NCBI GenBank assembly: GCA_038025085.1
Contig: CM076151.1
Coordinates: forward strand, 12,312,501-12,376,500
DNA length: 64,000 bases
DNA from: Tetragonia tetragonoides
Lineage: Eukaryota; Streptophyta; Magnoliopsida; Caryophyllales; Aizoaceae
Reading direction: 5' to 3'
Shown piece by piece: positions 45,081-58,500 of this stretch (positions are counted from its first letter, which is position 1; every line of letters begins with the position of its first letter). A program made the translations under genes and the position numbers. The notes beneath the pieces are model-generated. The model was given only the letters and a program-made list of their open reading frames with translations. It did no database searches and was not told the DNA's origin.

Positions 45081-48000
45081 ATGGCTCTCTCTATCGCCGG
45101 AACCTCCAACAAGGCCGCCCTATCATTGGGCCAGCCAGGCCCAAGCCCAATTCCGATTCTATGCCCTTCCTTTAACCGGCGATTGCCGGTTTTCCGGTCA
45201 AGGAGGAGAGAGAAAAGGCTCACTCTCTGCTTTGTTTTGGAAGAGCGGAAATTGAGTGTACCCGAAATTGAGAGTACCACTAGCACTACTAGCACCGAGG
45301 ATGATGGTATTGTTAATGTTAATGTTAATCTCGCCGAGTTGAGCACCGAGGAAATTGACAGACATATCGCAGCCGTTCGTTTATCGGAGAAATTGGCGAG
45401 GAAAGAATCTGAACGGTCCACGTATTTAATTGCGGCTGTTATGTCTAGCTTTGGTGTTACTTCTTTGGCTATCATGGCTGTTTACTACCGATTTTACTGG
45501 CAAATGGAGGTAATTGCTGTTTGGATTCTCCTTGAATTTGAATTTCGGAAATTCCAAAATTATAGTGTAATTGTGTAAATTCAACTGATTATTATTATTA
45601 TTATTATTTTTAAATTGGGTGAGTGTAGGGTGGAGAAATACCGGTGGGGGAAATGTTGGGTACATTTGCTCTCTCAGTGGGTGCTGCGGTAAGTTCATTT
45701 TGGTTTTCTCTCTCCTCATCTTGGCTTTCTGTTATAGAACAGGGTGTCACCACACACATGTCACAGCATTTTCTAATCCCTACAAGTTAAAAATAAATAA
45801 CGCACTGATTGTGACTAATTAATTATTTCTCATGTTTTCCATTGTATTCAGATATTGAAACAGATATATTCATGAGCTTTATAAGTTTTTATAGTCAACT
45901 TGGAAAGTCAAATTTCGTTAAATTTCCACCGATGAAATTGGAACGTTTTCCTATTTTTTCTTTGGTTGGTGACGGAGAAAAACAAAAGCGCCGTTAAATT
46001 GACTGGTTTTTTTTCTTCTTTTTTTTGTGGGATTATGTATGGTTTTTGGTTGTTAATTATGAAATGATACTGTGTTGAAAAGGGTAATTGTGGTGTTATT
46101 CAGGTAGGGATGGAGTTTTGGGCAAGATGGGCACATGAAGCTCTCTGGCACGCTTCTTTGTGGCACATGCACGAGGTTCTTTCTCTTTCTCTCTTATCTC
46201 TCCATGTTAATTTTGCTAAACAGAGTTACAAGAGTTAAATTAAAGGTTGAACTTCTGTTTTATGGACTAAAAAACAAGTACTAGTTTAGCTAGAAACTTC
46301 TTCTCGTTTTCTTTTGAGGCCAACTATACAACTTGTAGCCCCACTATAATCTAGCGTAGTGGTGGACACGGACATCTTAATTTGTGGTCTTGGTGGTGAC
46401 TGATATGTGGATGCCAATAGTGAATTCTGGTTGCGATTTACAAATGTATCACGGGTTTACTCCACCCATTTCTCCGCACCCTGAAAATATATACTTCTTC
46501 CGTTCCAAATCAATCTTTTCGCTTGGTATTTCTAACATTATTTTTGGATGTTTGTCCACAAATTTGATTCCTAAGTCCAGACTAGGCTATAAATCCAAGA
46601 AGAAAAAAAAAAGAATCAAATTTTTGAGTATTAGGTTGTTTCAGGAGGGGTTATCTGGGGTTTAATTTTAGAAGCTAATTGGATTGTTTATGATTCTTTA
46701 AGCCTGGGAGTATTATAGTTTAGTCAATTATTTTCAGGTGGACTGAGGTGGGGATTGGGTTAGCTAGTACTCCAATAAAACTGGGGATAAAATGAGTTGG
46801 AATCTGATTTACGTTATAACGTCAGATAACATTTGCCATGAAGTAGTATTTGATTTAATTGAGCATCGATCAAGTGATAATGTAAAAGTATTGATTTGTT
46901 AATTCTGTGGCCTGCAGTCTCACCACAAACCTAGAGAGGGACCATTTGAGCTGAATGATGTGTTTGCCATTATAAACGCAGTACCAGCCATAGCCCTTCT
47001 CTCTTATGGCTTTTTCCACAAGGGACTTATTCCTGGTCTCTGTTTTGGAGCTGTAAGTTCCCCCCCTTATAACTCCTCCTTAAATTGTTGGTTTATTTCA
47101 CAGTACAGTTGCTATAGATATTAATTAGTGTGGCTTCTCTGCACCACAGGGACTAGGAATCACAGTATTTGGTATGGCGTACATGTTTGTACACGATGGT
47201 CTTGTTCACAAGCGATTCCCAGTTGGTCCGATCGCCGATGTCCCTTATTTCAGAAAGGTGGCCGCTGCTCATCAGGTAATCTAGCTCTACTAAGCCTCTT
47301 CTATTATGATACCGCGTATATGAGATGATGATAGTAGTATAATTATCATCGTATAACTTCGTAACTATTTGGAAAAATCATTGATCTGCATTACATTTTG
47401 GACAATGTAAAGATGCTAAGATGATAAAGTAGTTAGGATCTTAGAATGCAGGGAAAATTTTAAATTAGGGAAAGGATGAACAGTTAACAGACACCATCAA
47501 ATATAAGACTTAAGATCACCTAAAAAGTGTTTGACCCACCGATAAACAAGGAGTGACTAATGACTTGTAAGTTGTAAGACATGTTACATCAGAACCTCTA
47601 AGAAAACACATGGAAGAAAAAGAATTAGTAATTGTCAAAATTTCTTGTATCAATCCAATCAAAAAAAAAAAAAAAATTCCTTGTATCAAACTAAAAAAAA
47701 AAAGTAAGAAATGAAAGATACATGAGCCTTTAGTGTGCCTTTTGTAAATTATAAATTCCTTCCAACCTTTTTATCAGTTTATGGAAAAACTAGTGATGTG
47801 ATCTTCATTAACTTTTTCACACTATATATAGATGAGGTGCAAGGGGTTCAATGCATCTCAAAGGACCCCTACTAATTTAAGATATCCAAGGCTATTCTTG
47901 CTAATATTAGAACGCAAAACATGTGCATGCGTTATTATTTTACTTATTCTTTTCCATCTGTTTAAATTAATTTCGTAACGGAACCTAACGGACAATATCT

Positions 48001-48330
48001 TCTTTGATTCTGTTGTCTTGGATCAGTTACATCACTCGGAAAAATTTAATGGAGTGCCATACGGCCTGTTCTTGGGACCAAAGGTGGGACCCACTGAATC
48101 CTTGTTCGATTTTATTTTATTTTATTTTATTTATTTATTTTTTGGCTTCTTGCTATTTGCTAATTGTAACTTGTGAGTGGTTTTTTTTTTTTATTATTAT
48201 TAATGTTATTTATATGGGGCTTTGATCTTATGTGGTGCAGGAACTTGAGGAGGTGGGTGGGCTGGCAGAGTTGGAGAAAGAGATCAACCGCAGGATCAAG
48301 TTATCAAAGAGTCGCAATTCTTCAAGATGA
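45081..48330 (+). CDS. BCH: Beta-carotene 3-hydroxylase, chloroplastic (non-heme di-iron)
   Basis: Hydroxylates the beta-rings of beta-carotene to form beta-cryptoxanthin and zeaxanthin in plastid membranes. Seven exons: 45081-45509, 45629-45688, 46104-46175, 46918-47052, 47150-47275, 48027-48083 and 48241-48330; phases agree and give 322 residues. The N-terminal ~80 residues are Ser/Arg-rich and look like a transit peptide. A first membrane segment lies at about 114-135. The iron-binding histidine boxes are all present: HEALWH (174-179), HESHH (186-190), HDGLVH (247-252) and HQLHH (273-277). Further family blocks are PFELNDVFAIINAVPAI and KRFPVGPIADVPYFRK. The ATG at 45081 is the only in-frame start, 12 nt after TTAAATTATAT in a CT-rich leader. 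An out-of-frame upstream ATG (44947) would encode a 7-codon uORF if transcribed. Identity is near certain. Confidence 0.96.
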
Positions 48331-48649
48331 TGATGCCATTAGTGTCCAAAAGATAGAGTTAGAGATTGGAATATTTTTGTTAAAAATGTTGTTAGATTTC
48401 CCTCTAAGCAAGGGGAAATAGGACTGAATATGAGTACAGGCGTACAGCTATAGATTTTTGCACATACCCTATCCTGGTATTTCGTACCGGGAAACTAGTT
48501 GTATCTTGTATGTACATGAGATTCAAATTAATCTAAAAAACAAAAGAAAATCAGTGGAAATTAAAGATGACAGTACTAAACTTTTGTTCTCCCTGTCCAT
48601 CTTGTTTGCTGAATATGTAGGGTCAATTGTCTCTTTTTTCGGTTTAGGG

Positions 48650-48860
48650 TGCGTTTGTTAGAGCTTATAAGGTAAGATCCGTTTAGTTCAGGTGTCAATT
48701 CAGTTCACTTCGTCATGCTAAGTTCAGAAATATACTTTTTGGTCTTGCTTATCAACTTGTGTTCAATTCAATTCAATTGTGTTTAGTTCAGTTTAGTAGT
48801 ATCGAGTTTAGTAATGAATTTAGTTCAATTTTGGTAAGTTCACTTCTAATAAACGTACAT
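48650..48860 (+). mobile_element. TTCAGTT-rich short element, copy 2
   Basis: GGGTGCGTTTGTTAGAGC, AGTTCAGGTGTCAATTCAG and repeated TTCAATTCAATT/TTTAGTTCAG words match copy 1 at 44320 in order and orientation. It lies just after the hydroxylase 3' UTR. Confidence 0.5.
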
Positions 48861-48954
48861 TTATTAATTGGTTTGGTTAGTTCTATTTATTGATCTATTT
48901 TTTTCTTTCACATATTGTCATTCAATAAAGTTTAATGACATACTCAACTGTTGA

Positions 48955-49800
48955 TGGGTTGTGCAATGAGTCAATGACATATTAAACCAAGTAAAAATAG
49001 TGATAATTCTAACTTCCAAACTTCCAATTAAATTGCCACTATAATTTGTCAGTCTTTAAATTCTACCCACCTGATCCAAGTTCAAACACTAGGATCCCTT
49101 TCTCCTAAACTTCTCATCAAAATGAAAAAGAAGTAAAGAAACACCCTAACAATTTTACAAGAAAATGCATTGTTCCCAACTTTCAAAAAGTGCCTTACAA
49201 AAATCCCCAAAAGGGGAATATGAGACTATCTTTAACGAGTAACTGTAAAAGTAATGGGCAAAGGAAGATAACACAAGTGTGTAGCACTTGAATTTTTTTT
49301 TTTTTTTTTTTTTTTTTGAGAGGACTTGAATTTCCAAGAGGAATGAAACTTGTAAATGGGTTATACAATGAGTCAATGACATATTCAAGTATTCAACCGA
49401 GTAAGAGTAAAAGTAAAACTAGTGAATAGTGATAGTTCAAAACTTCCAATCAAATTACCAGTGCCACCAGGCCCACCTGATCCAAGTTCGAACACTAGCA
49501 TCTCTTTCTCATAAACATTTTCATCAAATTGGATGAACTCCGCGTTGAATAAGTAAAAAAGAATGCACCTAACAATAGATTTACAAAATATAAGCCTTGT
49601 TCTTTTCATTGTGTTCGTAATGCATTCCGTTTCATTCTGTTTTATTACACGTCATTTCGTTTTGTTTCATTTCATTTCCAATTATCCCACATTGTTGAAG
49701 AAAACAGGGTCACAGTCCTTGACTCCCAAAAGTGACCTTAAAGAATTCCCAAAAGGGAAAGATTAGATTATCTTGAACCAATGACAGAGTGGCATCTGCC
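48955..49800 (+). repeat. Local direct duplication (two copies of ~370-450 bp)
   Basis: Copy A (about 48955-49320) and copy B (about 49345-49800) share ACAATGAGTCAATGACATATT, CCCACCTGATCCAAGTTC, CACCTAACAAT..ATTTACAA and CCCAAAAGGG-AAxATxAGA blocks in the same order. Copy B carries an extra ~100-bp TTTCATT-rich insertion near 49605-49710. Confidence 0.7.
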
Positions 49801-51153
49801 TCCACATAATTTGGTAGGCGGTGAGTAATATCATTTTGGATCGGATGGAATTAGGTATGTCTCCCTTATTTCAGTGGGAAATTAGTTTCAATTGTCAACC
49901 CACTTTTTTGGTAACCGTAGCTTCTCCATCCGACGAACCTTTTTCCTTTCCTTCTTTGATTATTTTTCAATGGGTCTGATAATAATTCATGTTGTTGTGC
50001 TACGTGTTGGGTGAAGGGACTGTTACAAATAGGAAAATGTTTGGTTGACTTAGTGGGTGAGTAATCCATATTCTCTTTGTTTCTATCTCTTTTCTACATT
50101 AAATGTTATTTTTTGGAAATAGAGGAGAGAGAATTTGACAATAGAGGAGAGAAATAGATATATATAAGAAGATAGTTGACAACCCGATGAATAGATGTAT
50201 CATTCTTCAAATAAATAACACATGCTTTTTTATTTATGATGATGTTAGCAGGACAGAGATGGGAGAGATTATGAGAAGTGGCACCATACTGTACTAGTAG
50301 TACATTCTAGCTAGTTTGTGTGTCCAAGGTCCACATGATGACCCAACTTTATTTTGCATTATTGATTCTTAAGTGGGGGATATATTGGGATAAGAATAAC
50401 GTTATTATATGTTTTCTCTTTATTTTTTATTCAATTATCAAGAAAATGCCGACGTAGTTCGTTCTAACTTCTAAGTGCGGGAAATGCCCATTCACCTCAA
50501 CAGCCATCAGCAATGTTTTCCTAGTAAGCAACACATTCTTATGTATTAAAAAGATCAGATTAACAAATGGTGGTTCTTTCGGATATATGTACTTTAGTTT
50601 TAATTTATGCATCCATTATTCACTCGCGCATGGAATCAAACGACAAACCCAATATCCGTTATTTTCGGTTGCAAAAAATTAAACTGAAATGACATAAATT
50701 AAATTGATTTTTTTAACTTTAGTTATTTAGAATTCTTTCAAACATATTCAATAGTATACCATTTAAAAGTACGCTTTGAAATCTTTCAATAATATACTAT
50801 TATTATCATGAAGTTATTTGGGAATAAAATATTATTTGAGTAATAAAGTAACGCATAAACTGAACTGAATTTAAGTGAAATTAAGTTGAGGAGAAATAAT
50901 GCTTAGTAAAGTAATGGGTTCGACTGTCTCTCAATTTTTTAGAGTATTATTTGTTTTCTATTGGAGAGTTCGCATGGTAGTATGGCAAACCCAATCATTC
51001 AATAGTTGGTTCACAATGTCGAATATATGAGCATTCAAAGTTACAACATGGTCTTTTGTGAATGACTGTAAATTGGAGTATGAAAAACAACTACTAAAGG
51101 AAAGCCGATCAAAATTGTTAAATTTCTAGTGTTAGATAGGTTTTCAGCATGTC

Positions 51154-51972
51154 TTGTGTGGACTTATTCCACCGTGGACCAAGTAATTTTAAGAGGTGGC
51201 TCCAGATGAAGTAAGGGATGACTCCAGGTAAAGTAGGGGTGGCTACTAGGGATGGCAATGGGGCGGGGCGGTAGTGGATATAGGTAGATCCATCCCCAAA
51301 CCCACCTGGATATTTCGATTCCGCCACCCGCCCCATCCCCACCACGGGTTGGAGATCCAAATCCACCCCCGCCCCACTTACCCGCCGGGTATCCACCTCC
51401 GCTCCATTTATCGGGAGGATATCCATATCCGCTTTACACCTGCCCGAAAAGAAACTAAGCCCACATCTGAATCTACGTCAAATTCACCCAAGATAATTTG
51501 CAAGGAAAATTTTCTGCTTTTTGATAAGCAATAACAGTAGACAATTTTATATATTTGGTTAAATAAGATTTTAGATATTTATATTTTACATTTTTTAATT
51601 TTATGTGGGTATGAGGCGGGGCAGATGGGTATGAGGCGGGGCGGGTAAGCGGGTATAAGGTGAGGCGGGGCTCCAATGGGTATCCACTGGGGGAAGAAGG
51701 CAAACCACCTCCGCCCCATCCCCACGGCGGTTTTGCTTTAACAAAACCATCCCCGCCCCACCCCCACTTAGCACTCCCCATCCCCGCCCCAATTGGGGCG
51801 GATGCGAGGCGGTATCCACCTGTATCCGCCCCACTGCTATCCCTAATGACTACAGGTGAAGAAGGGGTGATGCCAAATATAAATTTGAAGAGTGGCTCTA
51901 AGTGAAGTAGGAATGACTCCACTTTTAGAGTGAAGATAACTCTAAGTATTGGTCCACCATAAACACACGCAA
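51154..51972. mobile_element. TIR element (relative of 43847-44140) split by a nested MITE
   Basis: The left end, TTGTGTGGACTTATTCCACC, and the right end, GGTCCACCATAAACACAC, resemble the 43847 element. The body repeats GTGGCTCCAG.TGAAGTA and GACTCCAGGTAAAGTAGGGG units. It is interrupted at 51247-51845 by a hAT-type MITE. Confidence 0.6.
51247..51845. mobile_element. hAT-type MITE nested in a TIR element
   Basis: Ends TAGGGATGGCAATGGGGCGG and CCGCCCCACTGCTATCCCTA. The flanks GTGGCTAC (51239-51246) and ATGACTAC (51846-51853) match at 6 of 8 positions, read as a decayed 8-bp duplication. The interior is rich in CCGCCCC/GGGGCGG blocks with a central AT-rich stretch. Confidence 0.75.
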
Positions 51973-51989
51973 ATTTTTGTATTATGATT

Positions 51990-53725
51990 TTAGACGCTTT
52001 TGGGCCTCTTATAGATCTGGGTCCATGGATATGTGTATTACGGGTAACTTTACGCCTTACGGCCATAACTTTTACGAATGCAATGGAAAGTTATGACACG
52101 GCCTTGTGTTTTATGCTGATACAAGCCAAGACCAAAAACCAAATTCAACAATTCTAAGTCTAGGCCTCTGACTACTCTGGGCCAAAAGACCAACCCAAAT
52201 TCATGAATGTTATGGCCTATGCTATGTAAGGAAAATAATAGTACAACGTATTTTATGGTTCACTTGTACCTGATTTTGTTTAATATTATATTGTTGTGTC
52301 TGACTATAGTTATTATATTAAATAATCAATGGGCCTATCGCCTCCGTACGTGAAGGAGAGTAGACTGCACATAAGTCCAGTGAGATTCCATCTTAGAATC
52401 AATTGGTACTAGATGGAGTAACCCATTAACTTATATACTAGTCTCATCTCTTTTAATTTTTCAATATGAAACACTCACATATGATTATTATCTTAATAAT
52501 GTGAAAGATTTGAGGAAATATTATATTGTTGTGTCTGACTATAGTTATTATGAATGAACGAATTCTACCAAAAGTTTGAATGAAGGACTGGAGGTCCAAT
52601 TAATGATTATATATTCTACGCTCCCCTCATGAATCATGATGTACATTGGGCCTAAAGTAGGGATGATGCACAAACTCCAACATTTTTATTCTTAGAAGGC
52701 TGACTATATATACCAGCAAGGGGTCACCAGTATTTGAACTCTAAACATATTGGTTAGTTGATTATAATACCATGTAAAAGAATCAAGTCAATCAAAAATT
52801 TAAATTGATAACTAGTTAGAGATGTAAGTAATTATTTTATGTCATATTATCGATGTCTTTTTATTATCTAATATATAGAAAATAGAATCCTTCATCTGTT
52901 GTAAAAATAAATAAATAATAACAATAACATGTTTAAAGTTCAATCGAGATATTGATCAATACTTCAGATGCAAGGGATATCTTTGCATAGATGATAGATA
53001 GCAAGAATGGATTCAAAACAACTTGGTATGAAATATATTGAGAAATATATTTTCTATGGTTTTTTTTTTTAATGGTATAGAGATTAAAGACAGATAAACA
53101 TATATTTTCTAATAATGTGAATTCTCAATATTAAAATTGTATTTATGCTGAAAATCTATGCTTGCCAATTGCCATAAAGTAATCCATCGCTTTCGATCAG
53201 CAGGTGATTGAAAGGGATCATCATCAAATTCAAGTACTTGTGTTGACAACCTCAGCACTTCTTAATGTCCATTCTGGTGAATTAGAGAGATTACGAACGT
53301 GCATGCAATTAAAAAAAGTGATAAACTCCAGCAACTGATGCCTAACTTTGTTGTTCATGGTAGTAATGATTATATTAATTATACTCGGTATTATGTTTAT
53401 GAGGTTTCTTGGTATGAATATTCAAGAAACATTGTTGGATCAGTGACATTTCCCGCAATATAAGGACAGTTTTTTGTGTTTGGTTAGTAGGGCACTAAAT
53501 GTGGTGTGATGAGATGACTCCTACAAATAATCAATTAAATGGAAGTCTTTGGCCTGCTGCTTTAACCTTTGGAAACAAAGAAATATGAAGTACACAGGGA
53601 AAAAAAAAGATGAGAGAAAATTAAATCATGACATCAAATTTGGATTCATTAAAATTGAATTCCAATATGAATGATTAGTGTGTTAGGATCATTCAAATTG
53701 GAAATTTCTATAATTTTTTTTTTTT

Positions 53726-53727
<2 letters not shown>
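51990..53727. other. Gene-free AT-rich spacer with a ~33-bp direct repeat
   Basis: ATATTATATTGTTGTGTCTG and the following bases to about ATTAT occur at about 52284-52317 and again at about 52518-52551. Nothing else recognisable. Confidence 0.55.

Positions 53728-53819
<92 letters not shown>
53728..53819. repeat. (AT)n microsatellite
   Basis: Uninterrupted AT run of about 90 bp preceded by a poly-T run. It is prone to cruciform formation and assembly error. Confidence 0.95.
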
Positions 53820-53821
<2 letters not shown>

Positions 53822-55579
53822 AGTCAATCAAATCAACCCATTCGAATTATAGTAAATTTGGACTCAACTCGATTAGTATTTGAGCCGGTTCGAATTCTAT
53901 CAAACACGCAGAGCATTGACCAAGCCGAGCGCAAGGACTCGACTCAGTTACACCCATACATCGCTTAGTTATAGCCCATCTACTGATCTATTAGTGTCTG
54001 AAAAGTTGTCGACTTAACAGTGCCAGACCCATCTAGCACTGTTTGGTGTTATTGTCCAAATGGAAATTGTTTGAGTTGATGATACAACAATGGCGTCAAT
54101 TGGATGGTTAATTACCCAAATTGCACATTTCCGCGTAACAATTCCCAGATTTATTTTATATATGTAGATTGTGCACACATAATTGTGGAAATTAGATGTA
54201 CACGGTTGAAGAATGAAGACTAGTTATTTAGATGTCTCAAACTTCTGATTTGTCTTTTATGTGAATAGAATAGACAAAGTCTTACCTTCTTTGAGACTTT
54301 GACATCAAATATTCTTATTTATTTAATTTCTTCAAACAAAAACAGACCAATTCATGCATTCATACCCCCATTAAACGTCTTGGATGGCGAACGATTTAGA
54401 TTAATTAATTATGTCCTATATAATAAAGCAAATTAATACATAAGGCGGCAAGGCTTATTATTACAGGACTATGGCACTAAACAAATTCCAAAAACATTCT
54501 TTAGTATAAAAAATCATAATTCAAATTTTCATAAAAAAATGGTCAACCCTCATCACCAGTTCACCAACCTGAAGCTCCAACTTTTGTAAATTGAACCACA
54601 AAGACGTGCAAGGGTGAGGTTCTCTGCTTCTCTCTCTTCCAATTCTGTGTACAAGGTTGTCAGAACTCTTATTTGGTGAAGGAATGAATTTCTTGTAGAT
54701 TTCAGAAAGAGACATTTTTGATCGTGTAGTGACTACAAATTTTGGTTTTATTTACCCAATCAACAGCAGGAAACTCAGGAAGTTTGGTTTCAGAATTCAG
54801 AAACAGGTAATTTCACTAATAATTCATTAACTCTGACATATTTGTGTTCCCAGCATTGTAATTATTATGCATTGACTTGTTTTTCATTCATAAAGATTTG
54901 GGGTTAAGTTTTAGGAAATGGGTTCTTAATAGATTTCTCTACAGGCATTTGTTTCATTAATGCTCAGTTTATTGAAATGATATGGATGTTGGGTAATTGC
55001 CATTAAGTTAAGCATCTACCTATCAACTTTTTATGTAGTGTTTCTCTATAGGTTATCATAGCATACTAAGCCAGCCATCTTGAGTTTGAATATGGTGGAG
55101 CCCTGATTCTCTATGGTAAAGATTAATATCCTCGGTTCGCAAAGGGTGTCTTAGAGTCCAAAGCCATTCAGGGAGACACTAGTTTATACTTTTGGAGGAG
55201 TTGGTTCTTTAAGGTTTCTGCCATATTTGTGAATTGTGATGATCAAGGCTTTGGTCCTATAATTTTCATATGGCATTTGAGCATTGTTTATGTTTGAATT
55301 GATTTCTAATAGAAGAATAAGCTTCTGGTTTTCCCTGTTATGGTAATATCTGTTCTGTCATTCTTGGCTGTTTCAGTTTGGCCTCGAATGACATTGAACT
55401 GTTGTCACAATTCAGACATCCAAAACATTTTCTCTCAAAGTCGCAAACACGTTGCTTAGAGTTTGTTCTTCATGTTGGTCTTGATCTCATGGACTGTACT
55501 GACCATTGAACCAATTGAACCAATTTGTTAAGTGCTCACAGCTAATACAAACTTTGATCTGTCTCAGTCCTATCAGGAA

Positions 55580-58500
55580 ATGGATGAAAACGAAACCGCT
55601 GGGGATGGAGAACTTCTAGTTGCAATGGGGCTCTCTGGAGGGCGTAAAAGCAAGTACATTCTGAGGTGGGCATTGGACAAATTTCTTCCAGAGGGAAATG
55701 TAATATTCAAGCTATTCCATGTGTACGCGAAAATAACTTCAGTCCCTACACCAAGTGAGTGAGTCAGGAGTCTTATTTGCAAAAAAGACTCTTTGTCAGA
55801 TTTACTAACATAAAACTTCTGGTAATCACTTTCAGTTGGAAGTTGGATGCCTATATCACAAGTTCGAGAAGATGTAGCAACTAAATATAGGCAGGAAGTT
55901 GAGTGGAAGAAAAAGAAATCCCTCCTTATATACCAGCAGATCTTGAAAGAGAAAAAGGTCATAATGCTTATCATTTTTGGGGATTGTGAAGTTCTAGTTT
56001 TCTGATAGTTCTCAGCATTTTGAATAATATGTTTGCAATTCTTTCTTACTCAGATAAATGCAGAAATCGTGATGCTTGAATCAGACGATGTAGCAATGGC
56101 ATTAACCTTGGCGGTTGCTAGACTTGCAATCAGACATCTCGTTGTAGGGGTTTCATCTACTAGCATCTTTTCAAGGTGCCTAACAGTACAGTAACAGGCA
56201 TTGAGAAACTACTTTGCTTGATTCATCAATGTAATTAACGAGTCACACACTAATTAACGAGAATGGCTCTGCAGGAAAATGACGCTGAAGAAGATGATGG
56301 GAGAGACTAGCCTATCAACAGTTATCACAGAAAATGCTCCAAATTTTTGTTCAGTCTATGTTATTTCTGATGGAAAGCTTCATCACATGCGTCAAGCGGA
56401 TTCAGAACCAACAGTAATAGATGATGCAAATGGTTTGTCAACTGCATCAACGGATAGTTCTTCTAGCTCTTCTTCGCTTACAATAGGTAAATCTGCCAAC
56501 AATATAAACATGGAGTATATTCTCATTTAGTTTCTTGCACCGCTGATCTGTCCCAGCACTCATCATAGTGACTAGTGCTCTAGCACTTACACTCTTACAG
56601 TGTTTGTACAAACAAAAAACTATAACCTTCCCCTTCTACATAATTCCCAACGCAGTTAAAAAAATTACTGTTCGGAAATTTTCAACTTGGATTGTAAAGG
56701 ACCAAATCAGAATAACTCACTTTGTGCTCCTTATCTGTTGTGAAGTAGCAGACAATCAAAGAATTTCCGATCAAGGGTCAAATGGAGACAGTCATTGTGT
56801 AACTTCAGGAGCAAGGCTGTGTACATTTGGCCTCGCTTTTACCCCGCCCTAGGCGGGATCCTCATGAGTCACACCGACTCACTGAGTGTATATGATATGG
56901 TATTGTATTGCTGAATCCTTTTGACTACTTGTTTATGACTGCAGGTCGTCTGTTGAAGAGCAAACATTCATCACCAAGATGTGAGTATATACAAGTTGAA
57001 TATTTGCTAAATGCCATTTAAAACATAACCAGACTCTAATAAATCACTTAGAAACAGTTAATACTCTCTCTCTCAAGAAAAAAAATCTAATATAGAGTGC
57101 CTTTGACAGATGTAACTCTAGCCGATTCAGACTTGGCCTCCAGTTCCAAACAAAAGGAACCAGAATCTCTTCCACATATTACAGGAAGGTCTAAAACATT
57201 AGTAAGAGAGTCGACTGAACGCAGATATTACTCCATTCCAGATACAAAGGGGGATGAGAATGCTGTGAGCACAAGTTTTGGCAATGCTGGTGTAGTTAGT
57301 CAAAGTTCTAGCAGCTCTGAGTCGTGGGTTTCAGATCGTGCATCCTCTCATGGATTACCACCAAGTTCTGTTGTGGATACTACGCCAAAAAGCTCTTTTG
57401 CAGGCACTCCACGCAGAGGTAGTACAGGCTCTTTTGTAGACACTCCACGCAGAGGTGGTACTGTGTTTACTCCACCCACGGTTACCTTCCTGAATGATCC
57501 CAAGCAACATGAGTCGCCTTCAGGTTCTTTAGTGGGGACTCCACCAGGGCAGGTCTGAGTCATTGTTTATTGTGTATGCACTAGTGTGAGTGTCTCTGTA
57601 GCCACTTCTGATAGCATTTCACCCATAATCTGCAGAATGCTGAGCTTGAACAGCTAAGGATTGAACTAAGACATATGCAACAAATGTATCAACTGACTCA
57701 AAATACTGAGACCAATGAAAGGGTAAGCTCTTATCAAACACCAATTGATCGAGGAAGCCCTTACTTCATTACTTGAATGGAAATTAGACACTCTCTCCGA
57801 ACATCAAAACTCTCCAATTTTTTTCCCCCTTCCAAAGTATACATTAATGTATTGTTTTTCTCTTTGTTTCAAACCTTCATTCCAACCAGCTTCAATTAAG
57901 AAATCCATTTTCCCACCACAAGAGCAATTGCACCTACCGACATAACTCAATGGAATCCTGTAAAAGCCATACCTGGCCGGGGGGGTTGATGAGTCCAATC
58001 ATAAATAGATTTCTGTGATACATCCTTAATGTCCTACTCACGTAGTCATGTTTTTTTTACCTTTTCAGTTCCTCTTTCCACTTAATCAGCTAGGTGATTC
58101 AAGCAAGCAGCGAGTGGATAAGGCGCAGAAGCTAAAAGAATTACCAAGCTCAGAGGAAATAGAACATAAAGTTGCACAAACCAAAGCTGAAGTCTCTGAG
58201 CAACATGCTCAAAGAAATGCCCCTCAGAACGGAGCAGAGAAAAAGGCTGCTCGTGAGGCAGAGGGGAGTAGGATTAAGCCCGCAGGTCAATTTCTTCAGT
58301 ACCAGAAGTTCACCTGGAAGGAGATTGTAGAGGCCACCTCATCCTTCTCTCAAAAATTTAAGATCGGAAGTGGTGCATTTGGGACTGTGTACAAGTGCAA
58401 GATACATCACACCACAGTAGCAGTAAAGGTCCTCCACTCAAAAGACAGTGCTACAACCACAAACAAGCAATTCCTCCAGGAGGTATGAGAAGTTCAAAAC

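Noticed and set aside
51118..52066. Frames of up to 197 codons, Gly/Pro/His-rich, in both strands
   Set aside because: They lie in the GC-rich ends of the nested hAT MITE and do not resemble any protein family.
53649..53831. Minus-strand frame of alternating Ile-Tyr
   Set aside because: Pure translation of the (AT)n tract.
55532..55579. Upstream extension of the U-box kinase start (MLTANTNFDLSQ...)
   Set aside because: That frame begins with a non-ATG codon; the ATG at 55580 starts the family-like MDENETAG sequence.
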